A DNA stretch of 20,000 nt from Monoplex corrugatus (GCA_030674185.1 JAPXFY010000015.1:22352486-22372485), one strand, 5' to 3'; shown: positions 7,795-17,142, counted from the first letter of the stretch. The notes: a model not told the origin generated them from the sequence alone. Numbers and translations: made by a program.

Positions 7795-8845
7795 TGAGAA
7801 AGAGCGAGAGAGAGAGAAACAGACAGACAGACAGAGACAGACAGCGAAAGAGAGAAAGAAAAAAAAACAGAGAGGGAGCGAGAGAGGAAAAGAGACAGAC
7901 AGACAGAGCTAAAGAGAGAGAGGGAGAGCGAAAGAGAGAAAGAAAGAAAGAGGGGGAGAGCGAAAGAGAGAAAGAGACAGAAAGGGAGGGAGAGAACGAA
8001 AGAGACAAAGAAAGACAGACAGAGAGAGGGAGAGAGCGAAAGAGAGAAAGAAAGAGAGAGTGGGCGAATGAGAGAAAGAGAAGGAGAGAAAAATAGAGAA
8101 AAGGAGACAAAAACTTCAGACAGAAGAAATAGAAAAGGCGAGAAAAACTACACACAGAGAGGGGGAGAGGGAGAAGAGACGAGAGACAGACAGGCAGACA
8201 GAGCGACAGAGAAAGCGACAGAGAGAACGACACAGAGAGACACACTGAGAGACAGACACTGAGAGAAAGAGACAAAGAAAGAGATAGCAAGAGAGAGAGA
8301 GACAGACGGACAGACAGAGAGACAGAGAAAAGGAGAGACAGCGTAGGAAAGAGAGAGGGCAGAGAGAGAGAGAGAGAAGGGAAGTAGAGCGAGAGAAAAA
8401 GGAAAAGAGACAGACAGACAGAGAGACAGAGACAGAGAGAGCGACAGAGAGAGCGACAGAGAGAGCGACAGAGAGAGAGACAGAGAGAGACAGAGACAGA
8501 CAGACAGACAGGGAGAGAAAAGATAGACAGACGGACAAACAGAGACAGAGACAGAGAAAGGAGAGAAAGCGTGAGAAATATAAAGAGAGAGGGGAAGAGA
8601 GAAAGGGGGGAAAGAGAGAGAGAGAGAAAGGGAAGTAGAGCGAGAGAATAAGGAAGACAGAGAGAGAGAGAGACAGAGACAGAGAGACGACACAGAGAAA
8701 GAGACAGAGAGAGACAGAGAGACAGAGACACACAGAGAGAGAGACAGAGACAGAGAGACGACACAGAGAAAGAGACACAGACAGACAGACAGAGGGAGAC
8801 AGAGAGAGACAGAGAGCGACGGAAAGAGAGACAGATGAGACGAAC
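7795..8845. repeat. Purine-rich (GAGA/CAGA/GAAA)n tract of about 1.05 kb
   Basis: More than a kilobase of A/G with scattered C, made of gagaga, cagaca, gaaaga and gcgacagaga motifs. Larger blocks recur: gggaagtagagcgagagaa begins near 8379 and again near 8630, and gacgacacagagaaagagac at 8686 and 8757. The 420-codon minus-strand frame (7649-8911) is a Ser/Leu-rich artefact of this composition. Confidence 0.95.
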
Positions 8846-9484
8846 TAATGAATGAAGGACAAGACACGATGGAAACGAAGGCAAATCAAGGCAGACAGAC
8901 AGACAAGACAAACAGACACGCCGTCAACAGATTACCTCTATCCGTGTTAAAAGTGAACAACAAGGCCCCCCATGGGGGGGCTCTGGTCCAAGTCCCTTTC
9001 ACCTCCCTTAATCTTCACCACCACCACCCCACCACACACAGACGCTTGACTGCGGAGACGTTCGTGATCCCACATGTTCACAATAGCACTAAAAAGTCAT
9101 GGAATGTCTGTCTCGTGGACTGCTTCCAGACACACACACCCGTTCCCCAGGCCACCAGATTAGCTTCAGACTTCCTTTCTACACGAACTCTATGGCAGGC
9201 ATTGACACTTCACCACAGTATTCTTCGTCCATAGTAGACATTGCCAACAAATCCGACAAATACCCGGCGGCACGTGTCTATGATTCTACAGGACAGGCGG
9301 GAAAAAAAATGCCTACCTACCTACCAGATACTGGTACAAGCCCCCAAGTGCCATGTAATATGCTTTCATTCAGTACGCAAATCTTCTCGGTCGACCTGTG
9401 TTTGTAAGCGTGGAATTAAACGAAAAGCACCAGAAACTATCGTATCTGGTCATTTCCTTTGGATACCCACATTTTTTTAGTTCC
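8846..9484. other. Anonymous spacer of about 640 bp
   Basis: Ordinary composition with several overlapping short plus-strand frames, none resembling a known family. It includes a small inverted motif, ccccccatgggggg, near 8965-8980. It may contain decayed upstream parts of the RT remnant that follows, but I cannot align it. Confidence 0.5.
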
Positions 9485-9871
9485 ATAATGGCAGCAGAGA
9501 TGTGGTTTTATCGGAGACTACTACGTGTCAAATGGACAGATACAAGAACTAATGAAAGTGTCCTGGAAGAACTTGATACCACCAGAAAATGACTAGCAGA
9601 CATCAACAAAAGAAGACTAAAATAATACATTGGCCATGTAGTCACGTAGCAAGAACACTGACCTCGTGGCAACCATTTTCGAAAGAAAACACAAGGATAC
9701 GAAGTAAGAAAAGCAGACCTCCAATCTCATACATCGAGAACATAACCAACATCAGGGGCCTTAATATTCAAAGAAGTTGTCCACACAAGTCAAGACAGAG
9801 CCATTTGGAGGCGAGTAGCTGTGTCACAAAGTGCTGCGGCCATCACCGAACCCGGTGACGCCGACAGATGA
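9485..9871 (+). pseudogene. Decayed RTE-like reverse transcriptase C-terminus
   Basis: The frame starting at 9485 shows AAEMWFYRRLLRVKWTD followed by NESVLEEL, closely matching AAEMWFLRRMLRVPWT and NQTVLMEA in the insertion at 19.4 kb. It is broken by TGA at 9590-9592 and TAA shortly after, before a recognisable YIGHV. Similarity then moves to another frame (RPPISYIENITNI and onward) and returns to the first frame near 9771 (SQDRAIWRRVAV), ending at TGA 9869-9871. So at least two stops and two frame changes are present. These residues correspond to the segment after the RT palm in RTE/CR1-like ORF2 proteins. No upstream RT domain is recognisable, so it is 5' truncated as well as decayed. Confidence 0.82.
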
Positions 9872-9903
9872 GACGAAATGACCGAGTCTTTGATTCAATT
9901 CTT

Positions 9904-9950
9904 ATTTTCAAAAAAATTTAAAAAAATAATAAAAAAAATAAATAAAAAAT
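9904..9950 (+). repeat. A-rich tract after the RT pseudogene
   Basis: Runs of A with interspersed T lie about 30 bases after the pseudogene's final stop. It could be the element's 3' tail, which is inference from position. Confidence 0.65.
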
Positions 9951-10945
9951 CTTAGTTCTGGTCCAACACTGAGCGGAGGGTATTTAAGTCTTCTTGTCAA
10001 CTTGCTGTTTCTTCAGCAGTTCCGCAAACTACACTATGTTGGGTCTTGTTTTCTGTTTTGTTGTTGTTGTTGTTATTGTTGTTGTTTGTTATCTTCTGAA
10101 GACCGTCTGTCTCGATTTTAAAGCGGTTTGAGTTTGTATCCTCCTAGTATATCCCCCACGTCGTGATAATGATGTCCTGATTCAAGACATGTCTATTTTA
10201 AATCGTATTGAAAAACAAATCCAAGCGGGAAAGTGGGAATTTATGTAGTCCCTGAGATTACGTCATTTTGGGGAATGTCATGGCACGTGCTACGCTTAAC
10301 GTATCATTATAAATAGTTAACTTATCACCGAGAACAGGTGGGATTATCAAACATGTTCCGTCGATGTCATCGAAAGTCCTAAAACACTGCACTGGATTTC
10401 TTCATGTTTCGTTCTTCGTCCTAGTTTCAGTGTGAACTCTTCGGCCAGACGAAAGCCATGCACTTTGTCCGCGGCATCTCCTCTCTGAAGTAACAGACAA
10501 TAGTATGCCACAAACGATTCTGGAAGTTTGTGCCAAAGACCGAAAAAAAAAATGACAACCGCTTCAAAGCCAGTTTCAAGTTTTGATGCGTTAGGAAAAC
10601 AAAACCGCTCGCGACTGTCATCCCTCGTTAATAGTGCGCTCAAAAGTGGCGATGTTTGTCATGTCGGAGGAAAAAAAAGTTCAGATGTCGAAATAATGGT
10701 ACTGCATCTTGGAGGGGGGGGGGGGAACACGAGGTGCACGTTCATCCCCTTACCCCCACCATCCCCCTGTCCTCTTCTCCCTCCCTCCCCCTCCTCGTGC
10801 TTGAACAAAACATGAACACATCTCTGTTCGATCCCACTTTTCACGGGGAAAGCGGGGAGGGTTCCGAAAGTTGCGTCCTTACTAAACTGCAACCTGCTTT
10901 CTGCTCCAACTGATGAAATTATACGAAAGTTGAAAATAGTGTCGC
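9951..10945. other. Anonymous region with (TTG)n and poly-G, about 1 kb
   Basis: It contains a (TTG)n run (about 10050-10088), a 12-base G run (10714-10725) and a pyrimidine-rich block (10745-10800). The rest looks single-copy. Overlapping frames exist on both strands (minus 10347-10643, 98 codons; plus 10528-10815), but neither resembles a family I recognise, and frame overlap alone does not favour either as an exon. Confidence 0.5.
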
Positions 10946-10948
10946 CAT

Positions 10949-10979
10949 GAATGCGCGCGCGCGGGCGCGCGCGCGCGTG

Positions 10980-11012
<33 letters not shown>

Positions 11013-11073
11013 TTTGTACATTTCTTTGGTGTATTTTCTCCCTTCCCTGGTGTGTTTTTTTTCTTTTTTGATT

Positions 11074-11125
<52 letters not shown>

Positions 11126-11172
11126 TCTGGTGTGTTGTGTTGTGTGTGTGTGCGTGTGCGTGTGTATGTGTA
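10949..11172. repeat. (CG)n and (TG)n tracts
   Basis: A gcgcgcgcgggcgcgcgcgc block (about 10951-10976) is followed by TG (10978-11011), a T-rich spacer, and a second TG array (about 11078-11170). Confidence 0.93.
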
Positions 11173-11339
11173 GTTGTTCTAATGCATGTTTTATTTTGAT
11201 TTGAATTTGCTTTTTTTTCCCCTCGATATTCTCCGTTCTGACTGACTTTTTCGTTTCGTCAACGTCTGTTTTTCTTGTTAAACTATGCTTGCTGCATTAC
11301 TACTGCCATATCGTCCGTTGCTATAGTAATGATATGACA
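11173..11339. other. Anonymous spacer
   Basis: T-rich ordinary sequence without recognised features. Confidence 0.5.
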
Positions 11340-11580
11340 ATGACCCATTACTATCATTTTTATGTTATTATTATTGTTGTCGTTGTTGTGATGATGATTG
11401 TTGTTATTGTCTTTGATACTATGTTGTTGTTTCTGTAGTTATTATTTTACTATTATTCATTATTATTATTATTTCATTCATTATTATAATGTTGTTGCTG
11501 ATGTTGTTATTGGTGGTTGTGGTGGGGGTGTTGTGGTGGTAGTGTCATTATCATCATCACCATCATTATCATTATTGTTA
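11340..11580. repeat. Imperfect (TTA/TTG/TCA)n trinucleotide region
   Basis: Degenerate trinucleotide repeats of attatt, gttgtt, ggtggt and atcatc type run through this interval with frequent substitutions, suggesting an old array. Confidence 0.85.
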
Positions 11581-11619
11581 TCCTCTCTGTGCCTACGTGT
11601 GTGCGTGTGGTACATATTT

Positions 11620-11692
11620 AAGAATATGTGTGTATGTATATGTGCGTGCGTGCGTGCGTACGTGCGTACGTGTGTGCGCGTGTGTATGTGAG
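11620..11692. repeat. (GT)/(GCGT)n alternating tract
   Basis: TATG and GCGT units including gtgcgtgcgtgcgtacgtgc form alternating purine-pyrimidine DNA. Confidence 0.88.
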
Positions 11693-11990
11693 TTCAAGTA
11701 TATGTTTGTCCCCGACCCCATGAAAGGAAACGACCGCTTTTAAACATAACGAATACGTAATTTCACCCAAAGCTCTAAAACTCAAACTGCCAAAATTATG
11801 TTTTGCACAAATATGGTCTGAAACATATACTTGTTCTGAGACTGAAAAGACGAAAGGATAAAATCAATTTCCAAGCAACAATGAATGACTAAGTTGTTCT
11901 CATTGAAAATACAAATATGCAGTATATTTCACAGGCTGTTGAAAAAGAAGGGTGCATAACACACTGCAGGACTCACGACGTATGTTTCAT
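11693..11990. other. Anonymous spacer of about 300 bp
   Basis: AT-rich with no recognised feature. Confidence 0.5.
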
Positions 11991-11996
11991 ATGTTT

Positions 11997-12165
11997 CATT
12001 TATTATTATTGTTATTATTATTATCATTATTGTTGTTATTAAAATTATCATTATTATTATTTTATTGTTATCATTTTATTATTATTACTATCATTATTAT
12101 TATTATTATTATTATTGTGTTATGATCATACACCATCAACATTATTATCATATTATTATCTGTTT
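11997..12165. repeat. (ATT)n trinucleotide, imperfect
   Basis: ttattattattgttattatt repeats occupy about 170 bp, with a purer core at about 12090-12116. Confidence 0.92.
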
Positions 12166-12820
12166 TAATTCTCTGTTTACTTGAATCTTTTTTAATTTTA
12201 ATTTCCTTTGCCACCCACAAAAGGTAACAACAATCATTTCGATTTAAACTGAATAATACATTTCCTTCATCCAAAAACTCTCAACGAGTGGTTTTTCTCT
12301 AGTTTTCGTAGCCACACAGAATCGGTAAACATTTCAGTCCGATTAGAACAAAATACAACAAAAATGTGTGTTTAAAACCAAGCCCCCCAAAAAACGCACA
12401 GTTAATTTCATATTGTCCAAACGATATGGGACAAATACATGAAAATAATCACACCGACAATATTTTCACAACCACTGCCACAGCCAAAAACATCACCAAT
12501 TTTTCCTTTTTCACTTGTTTTAATCCTTCGAGACTGGTCGTCACAGATGCAAACGACAGCAGCTAACAATTCATTCTGCCCATGCTTTCTTGTCCACAAA
12601 GGAAAGAAAGGACCTTTACCGTTTCCCATACAAAGATCTAAAGATTTCTGCTTGAGTCTGGCATTGGCAGGAATAGAAACGGGGCGTGAAGGGTCAGAAA
12701 AGGCCCTACTCTAGGACTGCCCCGCGGCGTAGTTTTCAATCTTTCCGAATGTTCTTTTTTTCTCCGATTTTGTTTTCTAGTGACGGGTCAAGCAGCGTGT
12801 CTCAGGACACATTGCAATTC
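12166..12820. other. Anonymous spacer of about 655 bp
   Basis: Ordinary composition without simple repeats. Short frames occur on both strands (for example minus 12408-12629 and plus 12439-12714), overlapping and unrecognised. It ends where R1 copy C begins. Confidence 0.5.
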
Positions 12821-13340
12821 TTATTGTTATTTTTGTTTAAAGCCCAGCCGACTGCGTAGAGCCGTATCAGGGCTGTAACCGTTTCAAAACATACACCGTA
12901 CTTCATCAGGGGAAAAAAGGAAAAGAAAATTAAGTACACATATCAATACATTCGCGCTCATAATCTTAGGAGATGCCCCTGGCGTGACCACGCCGTCCAG
13001 TATCGAACAGGGAATTTAAAAAGCATAATTGAATACAAATTGAAACATAAGTAAGGACATTCAAACGCATATAAAAAACGGGCCTAAATTTCCTGAAATT
13101 GCTACCGCTTGTGTCATTTCCCTAGAGCCAAAAATGCACTTAATACATGTACCCAGTTATCAATCATAAGAGAAAGTATGTAATACTTTATTGAACACAT
13201 ACAGGTGAATGGACCAGCAAGACAGAAAATGATAGGAAGAAATGACAGAAAGCAAAGGAAAAGGCGAAAGCGAAGAGAGTGACAGAAAAGAGGACATTTC
13301 TAGCAAGAATTTCCAGAAGGTGGGGATACTAATCATACTG
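12821..13340 (-). mobile_element. Family R1, copy C (about 520 bp)
   Basis: This copy carries all family landmarks in order: ttgtttaaagcccagccgac, ggagatgcccctggcg, aatacatgtaccca, acatacaggtgaatggacca, agaaaatgataggaagaaat and tttccagaagg. By eye it is the closest match to copy A over the last 150 bases. The segment giving rise to the copy E minisatellite is present once (gtaaggacattcaaacgcat, near 13051). The element may continue beyond 13340, because cccggcat at about 13350 is also found at the end of copy E. Confidence 0.87.
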
Positions 13341-13690
13341 AAAGAGCCCCCGGCATCCCCAAGGGGGGATCTGGTGGTGTTAGCTTGGTGTTCCAAGGGT
13401 CGCTCCTCCTCCTCCTCCCTATCCTCCATCCCCACCCCAAACTTCTCCATTTTAAGACCTTGAGATCGGATAGGGTTTTGTGCAGGCTCAGGAAGTCTGC
13501 CAGATAATTGTTGGCAGTTTAGGCGGAGCGCTTCTGGAATTGCCTGAGCGCGAAGAATCTGTCTTGAACAATACCCCAAACTCCAAACTCAAAAGAATAC
13601 AATGATGAGATTTGCTGAAAGTAACATGTCCTGGAGATCTGTTCATTTGTCTTTTTACATACTTTGTTTTAATAAAATAGTATTGTTTTT
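13341..13690. other. Possible continuation of R1 copy C, otherwise anonymous
   Basis: Mostly single-copy-looking DNA. It includes a small inverted motif, ccccaagggggga near 13357, and a (CTC)n run at about 13405-13425. Sharing of cccggcat with copy E suggests the R1 element may be longer than the part common to all copies. Confidence 0.45.
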
Positions 13691-13947
13691 TTTCTTCTTC
13701 TTCTTCTGCTCTCCCAACCCCAACCCCTCACTCATGCCATTCAACATTTATCTATTTTATATGGTATTGCTTTTTATCATCAATAAAAAAACATTAAAAA
13801 AAAATAAAACGCAAAACATCTATGCAGTATTTAAAATAAATGTTGAGAGAAGATGATAAAACAACAACAACAAAACAACAACAACAACAACAACAACCAA
13901 AGCTAACGTATTTATATTTACGTACATCCTAAAAAAAAACTGCAGCC
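13691..13947. repeat. (TTC)n, AT-rich spacer and (CAA)n
   Basis: A poly-T/(TTC)n run (about 13683-13708), an AT-rich middle with several A runs, and a (CAACAA)n array at about 13861-13899. No gene is visible. Confidence 0.8.
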
Positions 13948-13952
13948 ACCAT

Positions 13953-14275
13953 TTGGTTGGTTGGGTTGGTTGGTTGGTTGGTTGGTTGATTGGTCGGTTG
14001 GTTGGTTGGCTGGTTGGTTGGTTCATGGGTGGGTGGGTGGCTAGTTGGTTGAGTGGTTAGTAGGTTGGTTGTCTGGTTGCTTCGTTGGATGGTTTCTTGG
14101 TTGGATTTTTTGGTTGGTTGGTTGGTTGATGGTCGTTTTAGTCAGTTAGTTGGTGGATTTATGTTTCTTTCTTCGTCATTTGGTTATTTAGTCAGTTGGT
14201 CGGTTGATCTATTGGATGGTGCTTGGTCTCCCTTCTTTGTTTAGTTGGTAGGTTGGTTGGTCGGTTGGTCGGTTG
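13953..14275. repeat. Imperfect (TTGG)n tetranucleotide array
   Basis: ttggttggttgg units with many variants (gggt, gattgg, cggt) extend for about 320 bp. The array is more degenerate than the related one at 17580-17960. The Val-Gly-Trp-Leu frames are repeat artefacts. Confidence 0.9.
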
Positions 14276-14570
14276 GTAATTTTGTTTACTTTGGCTTTGT
14301 TTTTGATTTCTTATGTTGTGGTTTATTTAAACTACAATTAAGGATCACAATCTGGAATGTCTATATTGATGACAGGACAGAACAAAAATCCGCCCGTGGG
14401 GAGGTTTGCAGGGTGGGGACAATTCTGACGCTGGACGTGGACAAGAGAAAACCCCTTGTGCTTCTGTGGGGAAGAACTTGGAGACCACGACAGGCGAGCC
14501 GCCTTCAAGGGTATTGCGTTCTCTCCCTTGTCCTGCAACCTTTGTGACTGCTCGCTCTCTCTTTGTGTCT
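14276..14570. other. Anonymous spacer of about 295 bp
   Basis: GC-balanced sequence crossed by short overlapping frames on both strands. No family recognised. Confidence 0.5.
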
Positions 14571-14730
14571 TCAGTTGATTTCTTTCCTCTCTCTCTTTCT
14601 CTCTGTCTCTGTATGTTTGTCTGCGGCCTGTGTTGTCTGTCGCTCGTTGAGTCTGTCTGCCAGTTTCTTTCCACTTCCACTCACTCCCCTCTCATGGTCC
14701 CCCCCCCCTTTCTCCATTCTCCCCCTTTCC
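14571..14730. repeat. Pyrimidine-rich (CTCT) region with poly-C
   Basis: Loose CT-rich DNA with ctctctctttctctctgtct near 14590 and a run of about 10 C near 14699. Confidence 0.8.
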
Positions 14731-14796
14731 GCTGTCACCTTCTATTGCTCAATAGAATGAAAGAGTTTCATGATTTGGTGGCCTGATTGCGTGTGG

Positions 14797-14874
14797 TTTG
14801 GTACGGCGATTTTCTGGGTTTGGGGTTGTTTATTTATTTATTTATTTATTTACTTATTCATTCATTCATTATTC

Positions 14875-14923
<49 letters not shown>

Positions 14924-15140
14924 CCTACCTACCTACCCACCTACCCACCTACCTACCTATCTATCTATATCTGTCTGTCTGTCTGTCTGTCTGCCTGCTG
15001 CTGCTGCCTGCTGCCTGTCTGTCTGCCTGCCTGCCTGTCTGTCTGCCTTGCCTGTCTGTCTCTCTGCCTGTCTGTCTGTGTCTGTCTGTCTATGTATTTG
15101 TTCATTTATGTTTGTTTTTTTGGGGGGTGAGGTTCTTTGC
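14797..15140. repeat. Duplicated tetranucleotide block, copy 1
   Basis: It opens with tggtttggtacggcgatttt, then a mosaic array: TTTA, TTCA, ATCT, CTAC/CCAC, ATCT, TCTG, CTGC, TCTG. It closes with ttggggggtgaggttctttg. Opening and closing motifs match copy 2 at 15285-15470. Confidence 0.85.
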
Positions 15141-15284
15141 GTGTGTGTGTGTGTGTGTTTTGTGTGTGTGAGTGTGTGTGTGAGTGTGTGTGTGTGTGTG
15201 CACGTGTGTGTGTGTGTGCGTGCGCGCGAGCGGCATGGTTGTGTGTCTGTGCGTGTGTGCGTGCGTACGTGCGTGTGTGTTTAC
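15139..15284. repeat. (GT)n-rich spacer between duplicated blocks
   Basis: GT repeats with gcgcg and cacgtg interruptions. No other feature is visible. Confidence 0.9.
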
Positions 15285-15366
15285 GTTTGGTATAGAAATG
15301 CGATTTTGTGGGTTTCGGTTATTCATTTATCATTTATCGATCCACCTATTTATTATTTATCTATTC

Positions 15367-15420
<54 letters not shown>

Positions 15421-15470
15421 TTATTTGTTTATGTATATTTTTGGGGTGGGAGGTTCTTTGTGTGTCTTTT
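15285..15470. repeat. Duplicated tetranucleotide block, copy 2
   Basis: It opens with gtttggtatagaaatgcgat, contains TTTA/TTCA variants and a nearly pure ATCT array (about 15367-15420), and closes with ttggggtgggaggttctttg. It is the counterpart of copy 1 about 490 bp upstream. Confidence 0.85.
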
Positions 15471-15838
15471 TATAAATTTTGTTTTGTTTTTTGTTTAGTT
15501 TTGTATTTATTTTGTTAAGCTAAAGTTCACTTCCTACGGAATCCTAAACCAGGGAAGCATAAGCTCCCTCCCCCCCCCCCCCCCCCGCCTCAATCGACTC
15601 CAACACTGTCTGGCTCTCCATGACTGAACGGTCACTTTATCGTTAGCAGGGGGCCTGGTCGGCCGTGACCTTGGGTACGTTGGACAAGAACAGGCATGTA
15701 CGTTGAACCACTGCATCGAAGCCACCCAGCACCAGTGCACGGGTCTCCTCTGGCGGGTAGGCCTATGGCGGCTTCGCATCTCTGGCTGTGATGGACTCCC
15801 AGGCACTGGGACTTTGCCTGAATGAACCGAGAGTTACT
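15471..15838. other. Anonymous spacer with a poly-C run
   Basis: A run of about 18 C lies at 15569-15586. The following 250 bp are GC-richer than their surroundings and contain overlapping unrecognised frames on the minus strand (15534-15806 and 15632-15886). It could be a decayed dispersed repeat, but I see no second copy in the window. Confidence 0.5.
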
Positions 15839-16191
15839 GTTATCGTTATTTTTGTTAAAAGCCCAGTCGACTGCGCGTAAAGCCATATCAAGGCTGTAAC
15901 CGTTTTAAGACATACACAATACTTCAACATGAACAAACAAATGAAAGAAAAAAAAAAAAAGTAGGAAAAGAAATTAAGTACACATGTCACTGCATTCCTG
16001 CACATAATCGAAGGAGATGCCCCTGGCATTGACCACTCTGTCCAATTAATCAAACGGAGCATTAAAAAAAAAACATACCTAGATACAAATATAAACATAA
16101 CTAAAGGACACTAAAACATATATAAAAATGGGCCTGAATTATCTAAAACTGCTTCTGACCTCTCTTTTCCATACAGCCAAAAATGCACTTA
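15839..16191 (-). mobile_element. Family R1, copy D (5' truncated)
   Basis: It shows gttaaaagcccagtcgactg, agccatatcaaggctgtaac, an A run, ggagatgcccctggcattga and ccaaaaatgcactta. It ends where copies A, C and E continue with aatacatgtaccc. Read on the minus strand the 3' end is intact and the 5' part is missing. Copy E begins immediately to the right in the same orientation. Confidence 0.85.
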
Positions 16192-17142
16192 TTATTATGT
16201 TATTTTCGTTTAAAGCCCAGCCGGCTGCCATATCAGGGCTATAACTGTTTCAAAACATACGCAATGATTCAACAGGTAAAAAAAGGATTTATGACATAAT
16301 CTAAGGAGATGCCCCTGGCGTTGACAACTCCGTCCAAATTATCGACAGGGGATTAAAAAACATAAAAGGATACAAACTGAAACATAACTAAGGACACTAA
16401 AGCATGTCTAAAAACTAAGGACACTAAAACATGTCTAAAAATAAGGATACTAAAACATGTCTAAAAACTAAGGACACTAAAACATGTCTAAAAACTAAGG
16501 ACACTAAAACATGTCTAAAAACTAAGGATACTAAAACATGTCTAAAAACTAAGGATACTAAAACATGTCTAAAAACTAAGGACACCAAAACATGTCTAAA
16601 AACTAAGGATACTAAAACATGTCTAAAAACTAAGGATACTAAAACATGTCTAAAAACTAAGGACACAAAAAACATGTCTAAAAACTAAGGACACCAAAAC
16701 ATGTCTAAAAACTAAGGACACCAAAACATGTCTAAAAACTAAGGATACTAAAACATGTCTAAAAACTAAGGACACCAAAACATGTCTAAAAACTAAGGAT
16801 ACTAAAACATGTCTAAAAACTAAGGATACTAAAACATATCTAAAAACTAAGGACACTAAAACATGTCTAAAAACAGGCCTAAATTGTCTGAAACTGCTTC
16901 CGCAGATCTCATTTCCCTAGAGCCAAAAAAACGCACTTAATACATGTACCCAATTATCAATCCTAAGAGAAAGTAGGTAAGACTTTATCAAACACATACA
17001 GGTGAATGGACCAGCAGGGCAGAAAATGATAGGAAGAAATGACATAGAGGAAAGATACAAGGCAGAAAGAAAGAGAGTGACAGAAAGGATGAAATTTCTT
17101 GCACAGAATTTCCAGAAAGATTCACCCGGCATCTTAACGGGG
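16192..17142 (-). mobile_element. Family R1, copy E, enlarged by an internal minisatellite
   Basis: The left part (cgtttaaagcccagccggct, ggagatgcccctggcgttga) and the right part (ctagagccaaaaaaacgcac, aatacatgtacccaattatc, acatacaggtgaatggacca, tttccagaaagattc) are ordinary R1 sequence. Between them lies a tandem array (16390-16876). Without it the copy would be close to copies A and C in length. A short segment present in the other copies (gcgtagagccatat region) is partly deleted near 16226. Confidence 0.88.
16390..16876. repeat. 27-bp minisatellite, about 18 units, inside R1 copy E
   Basis: Each unit contains taaggacactaaaacatgtc followed by taaaaac, 27 bp in total. Units vary mainly at two sites: ggacac or ggatac, and ctaaaa or ccaaaa. 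One unit near 16441 has lost a base and one near 16665 has gained one. The repeat is nine codons long, so frames stay open on both strands (DTKTCLKTK on the plus strand); this is a length artefact, not evidence of a protein. Confidence 0.96.

Noticed and set aside
7649..8911. 420-codon minus-strand open frame, with shorter siblings in neighbouring frames
   Set aside because: It is Ser/Leu/Cys/Phe-rich throughout because the DNA is GAGA/CAGA repeat. Several frames are open at once and no domain is recognisable.
13953..14275. Telomere-like or other G-rich chromosomal repeat
   Set aside because: The unit is TTGG with many variants, not TTAGGG, and lies among ordinary dispersed repeats.
14787..15518. 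243-codon plus-strand frame with Ile-Tyr-Leu-Ser repeats spanning both duplicated blocks
   Set aside because: It is repeat-driven. The duplication keeps the same frame, but the sequence between is GT repeat and no start context or domain is seen.
16424..16688. Repeat protein with a nine-residue unit (DTKTCLKTK, or VFRHVLVSL on the other strand)
   Set aside because: The 27-bp unit keeps any stop-free frame open on either strand. The array is embedded in a non-coding retroposon and has single-base indels.
16390..16876. CRISPR-like regular repeat
   Set aside because: Units are contiguous with no unique spacers, and the context is animal retroposon DNA.
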